From NCBI RefSeq assembly GCF_030053895.1, contig NZ_CP125781.1:2480001-2544000 (forward strand): 64,000 nucleotides of DNA, written 5' to 3'. Shown here piece by piece: positions 23,828-32,612 of this stretch. The notes beneath the pieces are model-generated. The model was given only the letters and a program-made list of their open reading frames with translations, did no database searches and was not told the origin of the DNA. The first letter of the stretch is position 1, and every line of letters begins with the position of its first letter. This DNA comes from Trabulsiella odontotermitis (GTDB lineage Bacteria; Pseudomonadota; Gammaproteobacteria; Enterobacterales; Enterobacteriaceae). The position numbers and the translations under genes are program-made.

Positions 23828-25048
23828 TCAGCCTAATAAACGATGAATGCGCTGCAGTCCTGTCACCAGACGATCCACCTCTTCATGCGTGTTGTACATC
23901 GCCAGCGACGCCCGGCACATAGCGGGAACCTGATAAAAGTTCATTAACGGCATGGCGCAATGATGCCCGGTTCGAACGGCAATGCCATAGTTATCAAGGA
24001 AACTACCGACATCATAGGCGTGGTGTTTGCCGAGGTTAAAGGCAATCACGCCACGACGATCGGCGGGGCCATACACGGTGAGATCCGGCACCTTCGCCAG
24101 TTCCGTTAAGGCGTAGTGCATCAGCGTTTGTTCGTAGTCGGCAATCTGCTCCAGTCCCAGTTCGCTGATGTAGTCGAGCGCCGCGCCGAAGCCAATGATC
24201 CCGCCAGTATTCGGCGTACCCGCTTCGAAACGCCACGGGGCTTTTGCCCATGTGGTGCCTTCCGTCAGGCTGACGGTGGCGATCATCGAACCGCCCCCTT
24301 CCCACGGCGGCATCGCCTGCAGAATGGTTTCTTTCGCATAAAGGATGCCAATGCCGGTCGGACCGTACAGTTTATGGCCGGAGAAAACGTAAAAATCGCA
24401 GTCCAGCGCCTGCACATCAACCGCATGGTGCATGACCGCCTGGGCGCCATCCACCAGCACTTTCGCGCCGTGCTGGTGCGCCAGCGCCGCCATTTCCTGT
24501 ACCGGGTTTTCCGTACCCAGCACATTGGAAACCTGGGTGATCGCCAGCAGACGGGTACGATCGTCCAGCAACGATGGCAGCACATCCAGTTTCAGCGTGC
24601 CGTCTTCATTCAGCGGGATGACCCGCAGTTCCGCGCCGGTACGCGTGCAAAGCATCTGCCACGGCACAATATTCGCATGGTGCTCCATCTGGCTGATAAC
24701 AATATTATCGCCGACGGCAACGTTGCGCGTACCCCAACTGTTGGCCACCAGGTTGATGCCTTCCGTGGTGCCGCGAACAAACACCAGTTCTTCGGCAGAA
24801 CGGGCATGAATGAAGGTTGCCGCCTGCTGGCGGACCTGTTCCATGCGCGTCGTCGCTTCAGCGCTGAGGGTGTGGATCCCGCGATGCACCGCCGCATAAC
24901 CGTGGCGATAAAACTCCGCTTCAGCGGCAATCACCCGCTCCGGTTTCTGCGCGCTGGCCGCGCTGTCAAGATAGGCCAGCGGTTGTCCGTTCACCTCGCG
25001 AGTCAACACCGGGAAATCAGCCCGGACCCGCTCAACGGAGAATGTCAT
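23828..25048 (-). CDS. sufS: SufS, cysteine desulfurase
   Basis: SufS is a pyridoxal-phosphate enzyme that splits cysteine into alanine and a protein-bound persulfide. The 406-residue chain has the Schiff-base lysine in FSGHKLYGPTG and the catalytic Cys364 in RTGHHCAMPL, which place it in the type II desulfurases. Its ATG overlaps the sufD stop by four bases. The partner genes sufE and sufD flank it. Confidence 0.97.
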   Translation of the reverse strand: MTFSVERVRADFPVLTREVNGQPLAYLDSAASAQKPERVIAAEAEFYRHGYAAVHRGIHTLSAEATTRMEQVRQQAATFIHARSAEELVFVRGTTEGINLVANSWGTRNVAVGDNIVISQMEHHANIVPWQMLCTRTGAELRVIPLNEDGTLKLDVLPSLLDDRTRLLAITQVSNVLGTENPVQEMAALAHQHGAKVLVDGAQAVMHHAVDVQALDCDFYVFSGHKLYGPTGIGILYAKETILQAMPPWEGGGSMIATVSLTEGTTWAKAPWRFEAGTPNTGGIIGFGAALDYISELGLEQIADYEQTLMHYALTELAKVPDLTVYGPADRRGVIAFNLGKHHAYDVGSFLDNYGIAVRTGHHCAMPLMNFYQVPAMCRASLAMYNTHEEVDRLVTGLQRIHRLLG

Positions 25049-26316
25049 GCTTCACCTCCCGGCAAACGCTGACCGATGCGGGCCAGCACCTGCTGCTTCA
25101 GCGCCTCATCGCGCAGGGTTTCGGTCAGTTCCGCCGCAAACGCGTAGATGATCATCTGCTGCGCTGCCTGCTGTTCGATCCCACGCGAACGCAGGTAGAA
25201 CAGCTGTTCATCATCAATTCGCCCTACCGTGGCGCCGTGGCTGCACTTCACGTCGTCGGCGTAAATTTCCAGCTGCGGTTTGGTGTCCACTTCCGCCAGC
25301 CGTCCGAGCAGCAGATTATTGTTGGTCATCTGGCCGTCGGTTTTAATCGCGTGCTGTGCGACGTTAATCAGACCGTTAAACACCGCGCGCCCTTTATCGC
25401 TGACGATGGTTTTATGTAACTGACGGCTGTTGCAGTAGCCTTTGTTATGCTCCAGCCACGTCCGGGTATCGCACACTTCCGATTTCACCGGCATCGCCAG
25501 GCTGTTCATCCGCAGCGTGGTGTTTTCGCCGTTGAGTTGCGTGCTGGTGTTATGGCGCAGTACCGCACTGCCGAGCAGGAAGCTGTTGCTCCAGGCGGCG
25601 GCGTCCTGACCGAGCGCGATGTCGTTGTGGGCGAAGTGGTAGCTGAGCGGATTTTCAAACGCCAGTTTGATGTGATGCAACTGCGCATTGTCTGCCACCT
25701 GCATTGTCAGGCGCGATCCGGTGAAATGCCGGTGGTTGTCGAGACTCGCGTAGTGCTCAATCACCGTTGCTTCCGCCCCTTCCGCCAGTTCGAGATGATG
25801 GCGATAGTGCGCCGTATTCATCCCTTCACCGTCCAGCCCCTGCGTCAGGTGCATTAACAGCAATGGCTTCGGCGGGCGCTGGTTTCGCGCCACATTGATA
25901 TGCGTCACCGTCGCCGCCAGGCTTTCGGTCAGATGCAGAAAGACTTCAGGCTGAACCGCTGCCGGCAGCGTCTGACGCTCATCATTGACGGAAACGCTAA
26001 AACCGCTGTCAGTGAGATTGTCGCTTAGTTGCGCGTCAAAGCGCCCGTCGACAAACACCAGGCGGAAAGCATCGACCGCCAGCGCCAGCGCATCACGGGT
26101 TGCGGCATCCGCCTTCGCGGTATGTGCCACAAACTGGCTATTCAGCAGACCGTCCAGCGGCGTGTATTTCCAGTTCTCATGCTTGCGCGTCGGCAGACCG
26201 AGACGCAGCATCTGCTGTAAATGCTGTTGCGCCTGCGGGGAACGCGCGTCGCCTTCGGCTTCAAAAAGATGATGCCATTGTTGCAGCGCGTTACTGTTGT
26301 TCTGTAAGCCAGCCAT
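25045..26316 (-). CDS. sufD: SufD, scaffold complex subunit
   Basis: SufD joins SufB and SufC in the SufBC2D scaffold that builds clusters. The 423-residue protein has the SufBD beta-helix core with YADDVKCSHGATVGRIDDEQ near the C-terminus, including the conserved histidine. Its first 26 bases overlap the end of sufC, a sign of coupled translation. Confidence 0.96.
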   Translation of the reverse strand: MAGLQNNSNALQQWHHLFEAEGDARSPQAQQHLQQMLRLGLPTRKHENWKYTPLDGLLNSQFVAHTAKADAATRDALALAVDAFRLVFVDGRFDAQLSDNLTDSGFSVSVNDERQTLPAAVQPEVFLHLTESLAATVTHINVARNQRPPKPLLLMHLTQGLDGEGMNTAHYRHHLELAEGAEATVIEHYASLDNHRHFTGSRLTMQVADNAQLHHIKLAFENPLSYHFAHNDIALGQDAAAWSNSFLLGSAVLRHNTSTQLNGENTTLRMNSLAMPVKSEVCDTRTWLEHNKGYCNSRQLHKTIVSDKGRAVFNGLINVAQHAIKTDGQMTNNNLLLGRLAEVDTKPQLEIYADDVKCSHGATVGRIDDEQLFYLRSRGIEQQAAQQMIIYAFAAELTETLRDEALKQQVLARIGQRLPGGEA

Positions 26317-27037
26317 AGCCCTGCTCCTCCAGTTGTTTGACCAGAGTGAAATCGCCCGATTTTACGATGCGGCCCTGATATAACACGTGGACGTAATCCG
26401 GCTTGATGTAATCCAGGATGCGTTGGTAGTGCGTCACAATGACAAACGCGCGTTTGCCATCCCGCAGAGCATTGACGCCGTCGGCGACAATTTTCAGCGC
26501 ATCGATATCCAGCCCGGAGTCGGATTCATCCAGTATGCACAGCTCAGGCTCCAGCACCGCCATCTGCAGAATGTCGTTGCGCTTTTTCTCGCCGCCGGAG
26601 AACCCGACGTTAACCGAGCGGGTCAGCAAATCTTCCGGCATCTTCAGCAGCTTGATTTTCTCTTCCATCAGATCCTGAAAATCAAAGCGATCCAGCGCTT
26701 CCTGGCCGCGATAGCCGCGTACGGCATTGAGCGCGGTTTGCAGGAAAAATTGATTGCTGACACCAGGGATTTCCACCGGGTACTGGAAGGCCATGAAGAT
26801 GCCCTCACCCGCCCGATCTTCCGGCGACAGTTCGAGCAGATCTTTACCTTTAAACTGCACGGCGCCGCCAGTCACTTCATAATCTTCACGTCCGGCGAGC
26901 GTGGCGGAGAGTGTACTTTTCCCTGAGCCGTTCGGCCCCATAATGGCGTGCACTTCGCCCGGGCGCACGTCAAGGCTCAACCCGCGCAGGATCTCTTTAT
27001 CTTCAACCGCAACCTGTAAATCTTTGATGCTTAACAT
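26291..27037 (-). CDS. sufC: SufC, scaffold ATPase
   Basis: SufC is the ABC-type ATPase of the SufBC2D scaffold. The 248-residue protein starts MLSIKDLQVAVEDKEILRGL and has Walker A GPNGSGKST, signature FSGGEKKR and Walker B LCILDESDSGLD. The start at 27037 is used because it gives the E. coli length; the open frame continues 38 codons upstream without a ribosome site. It is soluble and has no membrane partner. Confidence 0.97.
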   Translation of the reverse strand: MLSIKDLQVAVEDKEILRGLSLDVRPGEVHAIMGPNGSGKSTLSATLAGREDYEVTGGAVQFKGKDLLELSPEDRAGEGIFMAFQYPVEIPGVSNQFFLQTALNAVRGYRGQEALDRFDFQDLMEEKIKLLKMPEDLLTRSVNVGFSGGEKKRNDILQMAVLEPELCILDESDSGLDIDALKIVADGVNALRDGKRAFVIVTHYQRILDYIKPDYVHVLYQGRIVKSGDFTLVKQLEEQGYGWLTEQQ

Positions 27038-27053
27038 GTGTGTTCCTTTGTGC

Positions 27054-28541
27054 TTAGCCGACGCTATGTTCAAGGCTAATCGCCAGTAATTTCTGTGCTT
27101 CGACGGCAAACTCCAGCGGCAGCTCCGAGAAGACGTCCTTACAGAAACCATTCACAATCATCGAGATGGCGTCGTCTTCTGAGATCCCGCGTTGCAGGCA
27201 GTAAAACAGCTGATCTTCACCGATACGCGAGGTGGTTGCTTCATGCTCCAGTTGCGCGCTGTTATTCCGGCACTCGACGTACGGGAAGGTATGCGCGCCG
27301 CTGTCCGGCCCGATCAACATCGAGTCGCACTGGGTGTAGTTGCGCGCGTTAGTGGCGGTAGGCATGATTTTGACCAACCCGCGGTAGCTGTTCTGGCTGT
27401 GTCCGGCGGAGATCCCTTTCGAGATGATGGTCGATTTAGTGTTCTTGCCGATGTGGATCATTTTGGTGCCGGTATCGGCCTGCTGATGACCGCTGGTCAG
27501 CGCCACAGAGAAGAACTCACCGATGGAGTTGTCGCCGCGCAGAATGCAGCTCGGGTATTTCCAGGTGATCGCTGAACCGGTTTCCGACTGCGTCCACGAC
27601 ATTTTGCTGTTGTCGCCTTCGCACAGCGCGCGTTTGGTGACGAAGTTGAGGATCCCGCCGGTGTTGTTGTCGCCAGGAAACCAGTTCTGCACCGTCGAGT
27701 ATTTCACTTCGGCGTCTTTGTGGATGATCACTTCCACCACTGCGGCATGCAACTGGTAGCTGTCGCGAACCGGCGCGGAACAACCTTCAATGTAGCTGAC
27801 GTAGCTGCCTTCATCAGCGATTAAAATTGTGCGTTCAAACTGCCCGGTTTTTTCTGCGTTGATACGGAAATAGGTGGAGAGTTCCATCGGGCAGCGCACG
27901 CCTTTCGGTACATAAATGAACGTACCGTCAGAGGCCACCGCCGCATTCAGCGCGGCGAAGAAGTTATCGTTACCGGGGACGACGGTACCGAGATATTTTT
28001 TCACCAGTTCCGGGTGATCATGGATAGCTTCACCGAATGAACAGAAGATAATCCCCTGCTCTGACAGTTTTTCGCGGTAAGTCGTGGCAACCGAAACAGA
28101 GTCAAAAATGGCATCCACCGCCACCTCTTTGCCTTCACGCACCGGAACACCAAGCTGGTTAAAAGCCTCCTCCACTTCCTGGGTCAGAAAAGCGCTGGAG
28201 CCGGTCTGCTGGACTGCGCCTGGCTGCGAAACGCAGTTATCATCGCAATTACCGCACGACGGCGCAGAATAGTAGCTGTAATCCTGATAATTGAGCGGGT
28301 TGTAGTGCGCTTTCAGCCAGTGCGGCTCTTCCATCTCAAGCCAGGCGCGAAACGCGTTCAGGCGAAATTCGAGCATCCAGTCGGGCTCGTTACGGCGGGC
28401 AGAGATAGCGCGCACCACATCTTCGTTGATGCCTTTCGCCAGCTCATCGGTCTGGAGCAGAGTGTAGAAGCCCTCTTTATAATTGAGCTGCCCCCCTGTC
28501 CAGGTTTTGACATCGTCAGTTGCTTCAGTATTACGAGACAT
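27054..28541 (-). CDS. sufB: SufB, scaffold subunit
   Basis: SufB is the main cluster-building subunit, receiving sulfur from SufE. The 495-residue protein begins MSRNTEATDDVKTWTGGQLN. The N-terminal part carries CGNCDDNCVS, and the beta-helix core includes ECRNNSAQLEHEATTSRIGE, in which Cys405 and a nearby Glu take part in cluster assembly in E. coli. It starts two bases after the sufA stop. Confidence 0.97.
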   Translation of the reverse strand: MSRNTEATDDVKTWTGGQLNYKEGFYTLLQTDELAKGINEDVVRAISARRNEPDWMLEFRLNAFRAWLEMEEPHWLKAHYNPLNYQDYSYYSAPSCGNCDDNCVSQPGAVQQTGSSAFLTQEVEEAFNQLGVPVREGKEVAVDAIFDSVSVATTYREKLSEQGIIFCSFGEAIHDHPELVKKYLGTVVPGNDNFFAALNAAVASDGTFIYVPKGVRCPMELSTYFRINAEKTGQFERTILIADEGSYVSYIEGCSAPVRDSYQLHAAVVEVIIHKDAEVKYSTVQNWFPGDNNTGGILNFVTKRALCEGDNSKMSWTQSETGSAITWKYPSCILRGDNSIGEFFSVALTSGHQQADTGTKMIHIGKNTKSTIISKGISAGHSQNSYRGLVKIMPTATNARNYTQCDSMLIGPDSGAHTFPYVECRNNSAQLEHEATTSRIGEDQLFYCLQRGISEDDAISMIVNGFCKDVFSELPLEFAVEAQKLLAISLEHSVG

Positions 28542-28543
28542 AA

Positions 28544-28921
28544 TTACTCCGCCTGGACCCCAAAACTTTCGCCGCAACCACATTCATGCTGCGCCTTTGG
28601 GTTATGAAACTTGAAGATTTGATTTAACCCGTCGCGAACATAATCCACGACCGTGCCATCAATGAACGGCATTGCCTTTCGCGAGACATAGAGCTTTGCG
28701 CCATCCGTTTCAAACAGCAGATCCTCTTTCTCCGGCTGCGTGACGGTATCAAGCACGTAACCAAAACCCGCACAACCGGTCTGTTTAACGCCCAGCCGCA
28801 GTCCCTGCATTTCGGGCTGTTTACTCACCAGTTCGCGGATATGCGCCGCCGCCGTTGGGGTTAACGTCAGCCCCTGCCAGCTCACCTCGTTTGGGTCAAA
28901 GGTTCCAGAATGCACATCCAT
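28544..28921 (-). CDS. sufA: SufA, A-type iron-sulfur carrier
   Basis: SufA carries clusters from SufBC2D to target proteins. The 125-residue protein has the three conserved cysteines at residues 50 (KQTGCAGFG), 114 and 116 (ECGCGES). It is the first gene of the operon; a Fur box lies 47 bases upstream. The product ends three residues later than the E. coli form. Confidence 0.96.
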   Translation of the reverse strand: MDVHSGTFDPNEVSWQGLTLTPTAAAHIRELVSKQPEMQGLRLGVKQTGCAGFGYVLDTVTQPEKEDLLFETDGAKLYVSRKAMPFIDGTVVDYVRDGLNQIFKFHNPKAQHECGCGESFGVQAE

Positions 28922-28967
28922 AGATCCCCCTCATGTTGTCGATCGCCTGCGTATTATCCTATGGTAG

Positions 28968-28982
28968 TGATAACGATTCTCA
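28968..28982. promoter_or_regulatory. Fur box of the suf operon
   Basis: TGATAACGATTCTCA matches 13 of 15 positions of the 7-1-7 Fur box TGATAATNATTATCA, allowing for the free centre. It lies in the sufA upstream region. In E. coli Fur represses suf when iron is plentiful, and IscR and OxyR activate it. Confidence 0.75.
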
Positions 28983-29211
28983 CTTCAACCCATGTTCCGC
29001 AGGGACTTTCGTGCATTTATTAAGCATAGACCCTGTTGAATGGCTTATCAGGCAAGGAAGATATTGTTCAATCTATTGATAATTAATAACTTTGATGGGA
29101 TTTATCGTTATGGCAGGTCATCATGAAAAGATGTATAGGTAATGCCTATTTATAAAATAGCCAGCGTAAATGGCACAAATTCATAAAGTTGCTTTTTAAA
29201 ACAAGGCGTTA

Positions 29212-29246
29212 AAAAACAGTCTTACTCTTCAGACTCGGCTGTTTTT
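29212..29246. repeat. Terminator-like hairpin in the sufA upstream region
   Basis: AAAAACAG (29212-29219) pairs with CTGTTTTT (29239-29246), with AGTCT and AGACT pairing inside. The arms end in A- and T-runs on both strands, so it could end a short RNA in either direction. No neighbouring gene explains it. Confidence 0.4.
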
Positions 29247-29402
29247 GCGGGCAATGTTCGCGTCCGGAAAGCATATTCACGCTGCGCGTAAAGCGAGTTT
29301 ACTGGCACTTTCAAAAAATCTAACAGAACTCTCATTCTCATTGTAATGTTACAGATTTTGTTGCCGATAACTGCTAAATCAATCCAACAAAGGGAAACCG
29401 TG

Positions 29403-29867
29403 ATGACTGAGAATGAATTTCAGTTTAATGAAGAGGACTACATTAAGAAGGCTGTAATCACCTTACCATCTATTCCTGATGATGTATTGCAGTCCTTGTC
29501 CTTACAAGACAATCAGACGGGGTTGTTCTATCGAATTGACAAAGCGAAACAAGGCGCCAGAACGCAGCGACTCATACATATATGGCGGAAAAACAGAGGG
29601 ATTGGCGTTTCGTGGAATGTAGAAGACGCAAGACAAGGCAAAGTAAATTTCAATGACAACTTTAAGCATCTCAACGCGGCGAAGGATCTTGCGGCCAGGA
29701 TGCTAAAAACGGACCCGGCGCTGAATTTCGACCTGTTAACCCGCCCCCTGTATACACGCTCACCTCACCGTCGCCTCCTGAATTTGCTCCTCCTTGAGGT
29801 TATCATTGAAATACTGCTGTCTCCGGATGATGCCCCGCGCATTACTGTCGACTTTTCTAATCTCTGA
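29403..29867 (+). CDS. Unknown protein, 154 residues
   Basis: I do not recognise this protein. It begins MTENEFQFNEEDYIKKAVIT. The N-terminal 35 residues are acidic, a basic stretch follows (KAKQGARTQRLIHIWRKNRG), and the C-terminal half has a long hydrophobic segment RRLLNLLLLEVIIEILLS that could be an amphipathic or buried helix. There is no signal peptide. AAAGGGAAACCGTG precedes the ATG at 29403, which is preferred to an in-frame ATG at 29346. Its 5' part is more A/T-rich than the neighbouring core genes, which suggests acquisition. A hairpin follows the stop. Confidence 0.65.
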   Translation: MTENEFQFNEEDYIKKAVITLPSIPDDVLQSLSLQDNQTGLFYRIDKAKQGARTQRLIHIWRKNRGIGVSWNVEDARQGKVNFNDNFKHLNAAKDLAARMLKTDPALNFDLLTRPLYTRSPHRRLLNLLLLEVIIEILLSPDDAPRITVDFSNL

Positions 29868-29877
29868 CCAAAAAATA

Positions 29878-29903
29878 AGCCCGCTGAGCGGGCTTGCTAT
29901 TTG
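29878..29903 (+). terminator. Hairpin after the 154-residue gene
   Basis: AAGCCCGC (29878-29885) pairs with GCGGGCTT (29889-29896) around TGA. The T-run after it is short, so termination is likely but not certain. It also lies at the 3' side of the convergent yeaQ-like gene. Confidence 0.6.
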
Positions 29904-29926
29904 TCACATCATTTGAGAGATGTGAT

Positions 29927-30175
29927 TTAACTTTTGATTTTTCTGTAAATGAACAGTACGACCAACGCACCAATAACAGCGACAACAAAGCTGCCAAAGT
30001 TGAACCCGTCTACTTTACCAAAGCCGAAGAGTGTGCTAATCCAGCCGCCGACGACTGCACCGATGATGCCGAGAATAACCGTGACGATGAATCCGCCGCC
30101 GTCTTTACCCGGCATGATCCACTTCGCCAGAATCCCTGCAATTAGCCCAAAAATGATCCATGAAATAATACCCAT
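29927..30175 (-). CDS. YeaQ-type GlsB/YmgE-family membrane protein
   Basis: An 82-residue protein with three hydrophobic helices: MGIISWIIFGLIAGILAKWI, a middle helix after the PGKDGGG loop, and a C-terminal one before YRKIKS. It is nearly the same as E. coli YeaQ, of the transglycosylase-associated (GlsB/YeaQ/YmgE) family, whose function is not settled. In E. coli yeaQ lies elsewhere, so this is a relocated gene or an extra copy. I leave the symbol open for that reason. Confidence 0.85.
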   Translation of the reverse strand: MGIISWIIFGLIAGILAKWIMPGKDGGGFIVTVILGIIGAVVGGWISTLFGFGKVDGFNFGSFVVAVIGALVVLFIYRKIKS

Positions 30176-30444
30176 GTGTTTTATATCCTCAGTTAGTACG
30201 TGACTTCATTTACCGAGATAAAGCGTAGCACATCACTCAAAAATATCTAAAGCGCTTTTCCCTCTGAATTATCAGTCATTTTTTCGTCACAGTAGCCCTG
30301 TATTGTGTGTGCCCACTGTACAAATTGATCGCAACGAGATTTTGCGCATTTTTTGCTGGCGCCCCGGATTTGCTGGCGTATTATCGTCACTCCCTTCCCC
30401 GTTCGGGGCGTTACAACCTTCTTGAGTTCAAGAGGCAAACATTC

Positions 30445-31656
30445 ATGACCTGGCAACACTTCAAACAGGCTTACCTGATAAAATTCTGGGCGCCTGCCCC
30501 TGCGGTCATCGCTGCAGGCATTCTCTCCACTTATTATTTCGGCATCACCGGCACCTTCTGGGCTGTCACCGGCGAATTCACGCGCTGGGGTGGGCAATTG
30601 TTGCAACTGGCTGGCGTTCATGCGGAAACCTGGGGCTACTATAAACTCATCCATCTTGACGGCACGCCGTTAAGCCGCATCGACGGCATGATGATTATCG
30701 GCATGTTCGGTGGTTGCTTCGCTGCCGCGCTGTGGGCAAATAACGTCAAATTACGCTTTCCGCGCAGCCGTATTCGCATCGCGCAGGCTATCGCTGGCGG
30801 CATCATCGCCGGCTTTGGCGCTCGTCTGGCGATGGGTTGTAACCTTGCCGCGTTCTTCACCGGCATTCCGCAGTTTTCCCTTCACGCCTGGTTTTTCGCC
30901 ATTGCCACCGCCATCGGCTCCTGGTTCGGGGCGCGTTTCACACTGCTGCCCCTGTTCCGTATTCCGGTGAAAATGCAGAAAGTCTCCGCCGCATCGCCAC
31001 TAACGCAAAAACCGGAGCAGGCACGCCGTCGTTTCCGTCTGGGGATGCTGGTATTCATCGGTATGATTGGCTGGGCTTTACTTACTGCCATGAATCAACC
31101 CAAACTCGGGCTGGCGATGCTGTTTGGTGTTGGCTTCGGGCTATTGATTGAACGTGCACAAATCTGCTTTACCTCCGCGTTCCGCGATCTGTGGATCACC
31201 GGGCGCACCCATATGGCAAAAGCCATCGTGTTCGGGATGGCAGCCAGCGCGATCGGTATTTTCAGTTATGTGCAACTCGGCGTGGAGCCGAAAATCATGT
31301 GGGCTGGCCCGAACGCCGTGCTGGGCGGCCTGCTGTTCGGCTTTGGCATCGTGCTGGCGGGCGGTTGCGAAACCGGCTGGATGTACCGCGCGGTCGAAGG
31401 TCAGGTGCATTACTGGTGGGTTGGTCTCGGCAACGTTATTGGCTCAACGCTGCTGGCTTATTACTGGGACGATTTATCCCCCTCTCTCGCCACCCGTTGG
31501 GATAAAGTCAACCTGCTCAATACCTTTGGCCCGCTCGGCGGCCTGCTGGTCACCTATGCGCTGCTGTTTATCGCATTGATGCTGATGATAGGTTGGGAAA
31601 AACACTTTTTCCGTCACGCTCGTGGTGCGTCGGTTGCCGCTAAGGAGGCAGCATGA
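30445..31656 (+). CDS. tsuA: YedE/TsuA, thiosulfate transporter
   Basis: The 403-residue inner-membrane protein has the YeeE/YedE fold with about ten helices and a two-fold repeat. Each half has a conserved cysteine motif in the pore region, GARLAMGCNLAAFFTGI and FGIVLAGGCETGWMYRAVEG, with a further one in ERAQICFTSAFRD. These cysteines relay thiosulfate in the family. The ATG at 30445 is chosen because AAGAGGC lies before it and MTWQHFKQAYL matches the E. coli start. The next gene, yedF, overlaps by four bases. In E. coli the pair lies in another part of the chromosome. Confidence 0.9.
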   Translation: MTWQHFKQAYLIKFWAPAPAVIAAGILSTYYFGITGTFWAVTGEFTRWGGQLLQLAGVHAETWGYYKLIHLDGTPLSRIDGMMIIGMFGGCFAAALWANNVKLRFPRSRIRIAQAIAGGIIAGFGARLAMGCNLAAFFTGIPQFSLHAWFFAIATAIGSWFGARFTLLPLFRIPVKMQKVSAASPLTQKPEQARRRFRLGMLVFIGMIGWALLTAMNQPKLGLAMLFGVGFGLLIERAQICFTSAFRDLWITGRTHMAKAIVFGMAASAIGIFSYVQLGVEPKIMWAGPNAVLGGLLFGFGIVLAGGCETGWMYRAVEGQVHYWWVGLGNVIGSTLLAYYWDDLSPSLATRWDKVNLLNTFGPLGGLLVTYALLFIALMLMIGWEKHFFRHARGASVAAKEAA

Positions 31657-31886
31657 AGACGATCGTTCCTGATTATCGCCTGGATATGGTGGGCGAGCCG
31701 TGCCCGTATCCGGCGGTCGCCACGCTGGAGGCGATGCCGCAACTGCAGAAGGGAGAAATCCTTGAAGTGGTCAGCGACTGCCCGCAGTCAATCAACAACA
31801 TTCCACTGGATGCGAAGAACCACGGTTACACTGTTCTGGACATCCAGCAGGACGGGCCAACTATCCGATATTTAATTCAAAAATAG
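31653..31886 (+). CDS. yedF: YedF, TusA-family sulfur carrier
   Basis: The 77-residue protein has the SirA/TusA fold with the sulfur-carrying cysteine at residue 17 (GEPCPYPAVATLEAMPQ), almost identical to E. coli YedF. It is translated from an ATG overlapping the tsuA stop. TusA-like partners are thought to accept sulfur imported as thiosulfate by YedE. Its location close to the suf operon is of interest. Confidence 0.93.
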   Translation: MKTIVPDYRLDMVGEPCPYPAVATLEAMPQLQKGEILEVVSDCPQSINNIPLDAKNHGYTVLDIQQDGPTIRYLIQK

Positions 31887-31975
31887 TCCGTCGCAGAATC
31901 ATATGTACGACTTGCTGGTTCGTTAAATCTGGCGTAAATAATAAGTGTCCATTATGGATGAATAAGGAGATTGAG

Positions 31976-32164
31976 ATGGGCTATTACGTCATTAAGAAAT
32001 CGGAAAAAAACATTCCTCAGCCGTACTATTTTCAGTTAAAAGCAGATAATCACGAAACGATTGCTGTTAGCGAGATGTATTCTTCGAAAGACGCAGCGAA
32101 GAAAGGAATTGCATCAGTGCAGAAAAACGGCCCGACCACCACGATAAAGGACGAGACCGTATAG
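31976..32164 (+). CDS. DUF1508 (UPF0339) single-domain protein
   Basis: The 62-residue protein reads MGYYVIKKSEKNIPQPYYFQ, then LKADNHETIAVSEMYSSKDA. This is one copy of the DUF1508 repeat (K-x-YYF-L-A-N-E-I-SE-Y-S-A-GI-SV-KN). E. coli YegP has two such repeats in 110 residues. ATAAGGAGATTGAG precedes the ATG at 31976, so this start is preferred over one 18 bases upstream. The function of the family is unknown. Confidence 0.75.
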   Translation: MGYYVIKKSEKNIPQPYYFQLKADNHETIAVSEMYSSKDAAKKGIASVQKNGPTTTIKDETV

Positions 32165-32201
32165 CAGTCATCCCTCTCCCGGATCCGGGAGAGGGACGCT
32201 T

Positions 32202-32612
32202 TCAGACGACCGCCGTGGTCAGCCGCGATGAGCAACACAGCCTTCCCTGCTCATCAAAAATCTCAATCTGCCAGACCTGATGACGACTGCCCGCATGGAG
32301 CGCCGAACAGACGCCGCGAACGCGCCCGCTGCGCACCGAGCGGATATGGTTGGCGTTAACTTCCAGTCCAACCACCCGTTGTTCGCCCTCAGTGCACAAA
32401 TAACCGGCCACCGACCCCAGCGTTTCCGCCAGTACCACAGATGCGCCGCCATGCAGCAAACCAAACGGCTGGTGGGTACGACTGTCTACCGGCATCGTCG
32501 CTTCGATGGTGTTGTCGGTAAAGCGTTCAAACTGAATATCCAGCAGCCCCACCATGTTGTTTTTACCCATGGCGTTGAGGTCATCAAGCGTAGCGGTGCG
32601 TTTCCAGATCAT
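32202..32612 (-). CDS. menI: MenI, DHNA-CoA thioesterase
   Basis: MenI hydrolyses 1,4-dihydroxy-2-naphthoyl-CoA in menaquinone synthesis. The 136-residue hot-dog-fold protein has the catalytic Glu63 in GASVVLAETLGS and the preceding GLLHGG turn. It corresponds to E. coli YdiI. The ATG overlaps the ydiJ stop by four bases, so it is co-transcribed with ydiJ. Confidence 0.95.
   Translation of the reverse strand: MIWKRTATLDDLNAMGKNNMVGLLDIQFERFTDNTIEATMPVDSRTHQPFGLLHGGASVVLAETLGSVAGYLCTEGEQRVVGLEVNANHIRSVRSGRVRGVCSALHAGSRHQVWQIEIFDEQGRLCCSSRLTTAVV

Larger units (their letters stand above)
28922..29402. other. Region between sufA and the unknown 154-residue gene
   Basis: The part next to sufA holds the suf control region with a Fur box (28968-28982). 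The rest is A/T-rich with no convincing gene. It contains the hairpin at 29212-29246. In E. coli the small RNA gene rydB and ydiH lie near here, but I could not recognise either. Confidence 0.5.

Noticed and set aside
29346..29402. Upstream start for the 154-residue gene and a Fur-like CTCATTCTCATTG stretch
   Set aside because: The downstream ATG has the better ribosome site, and the Fur-like hexamers are too degenerate to claim.
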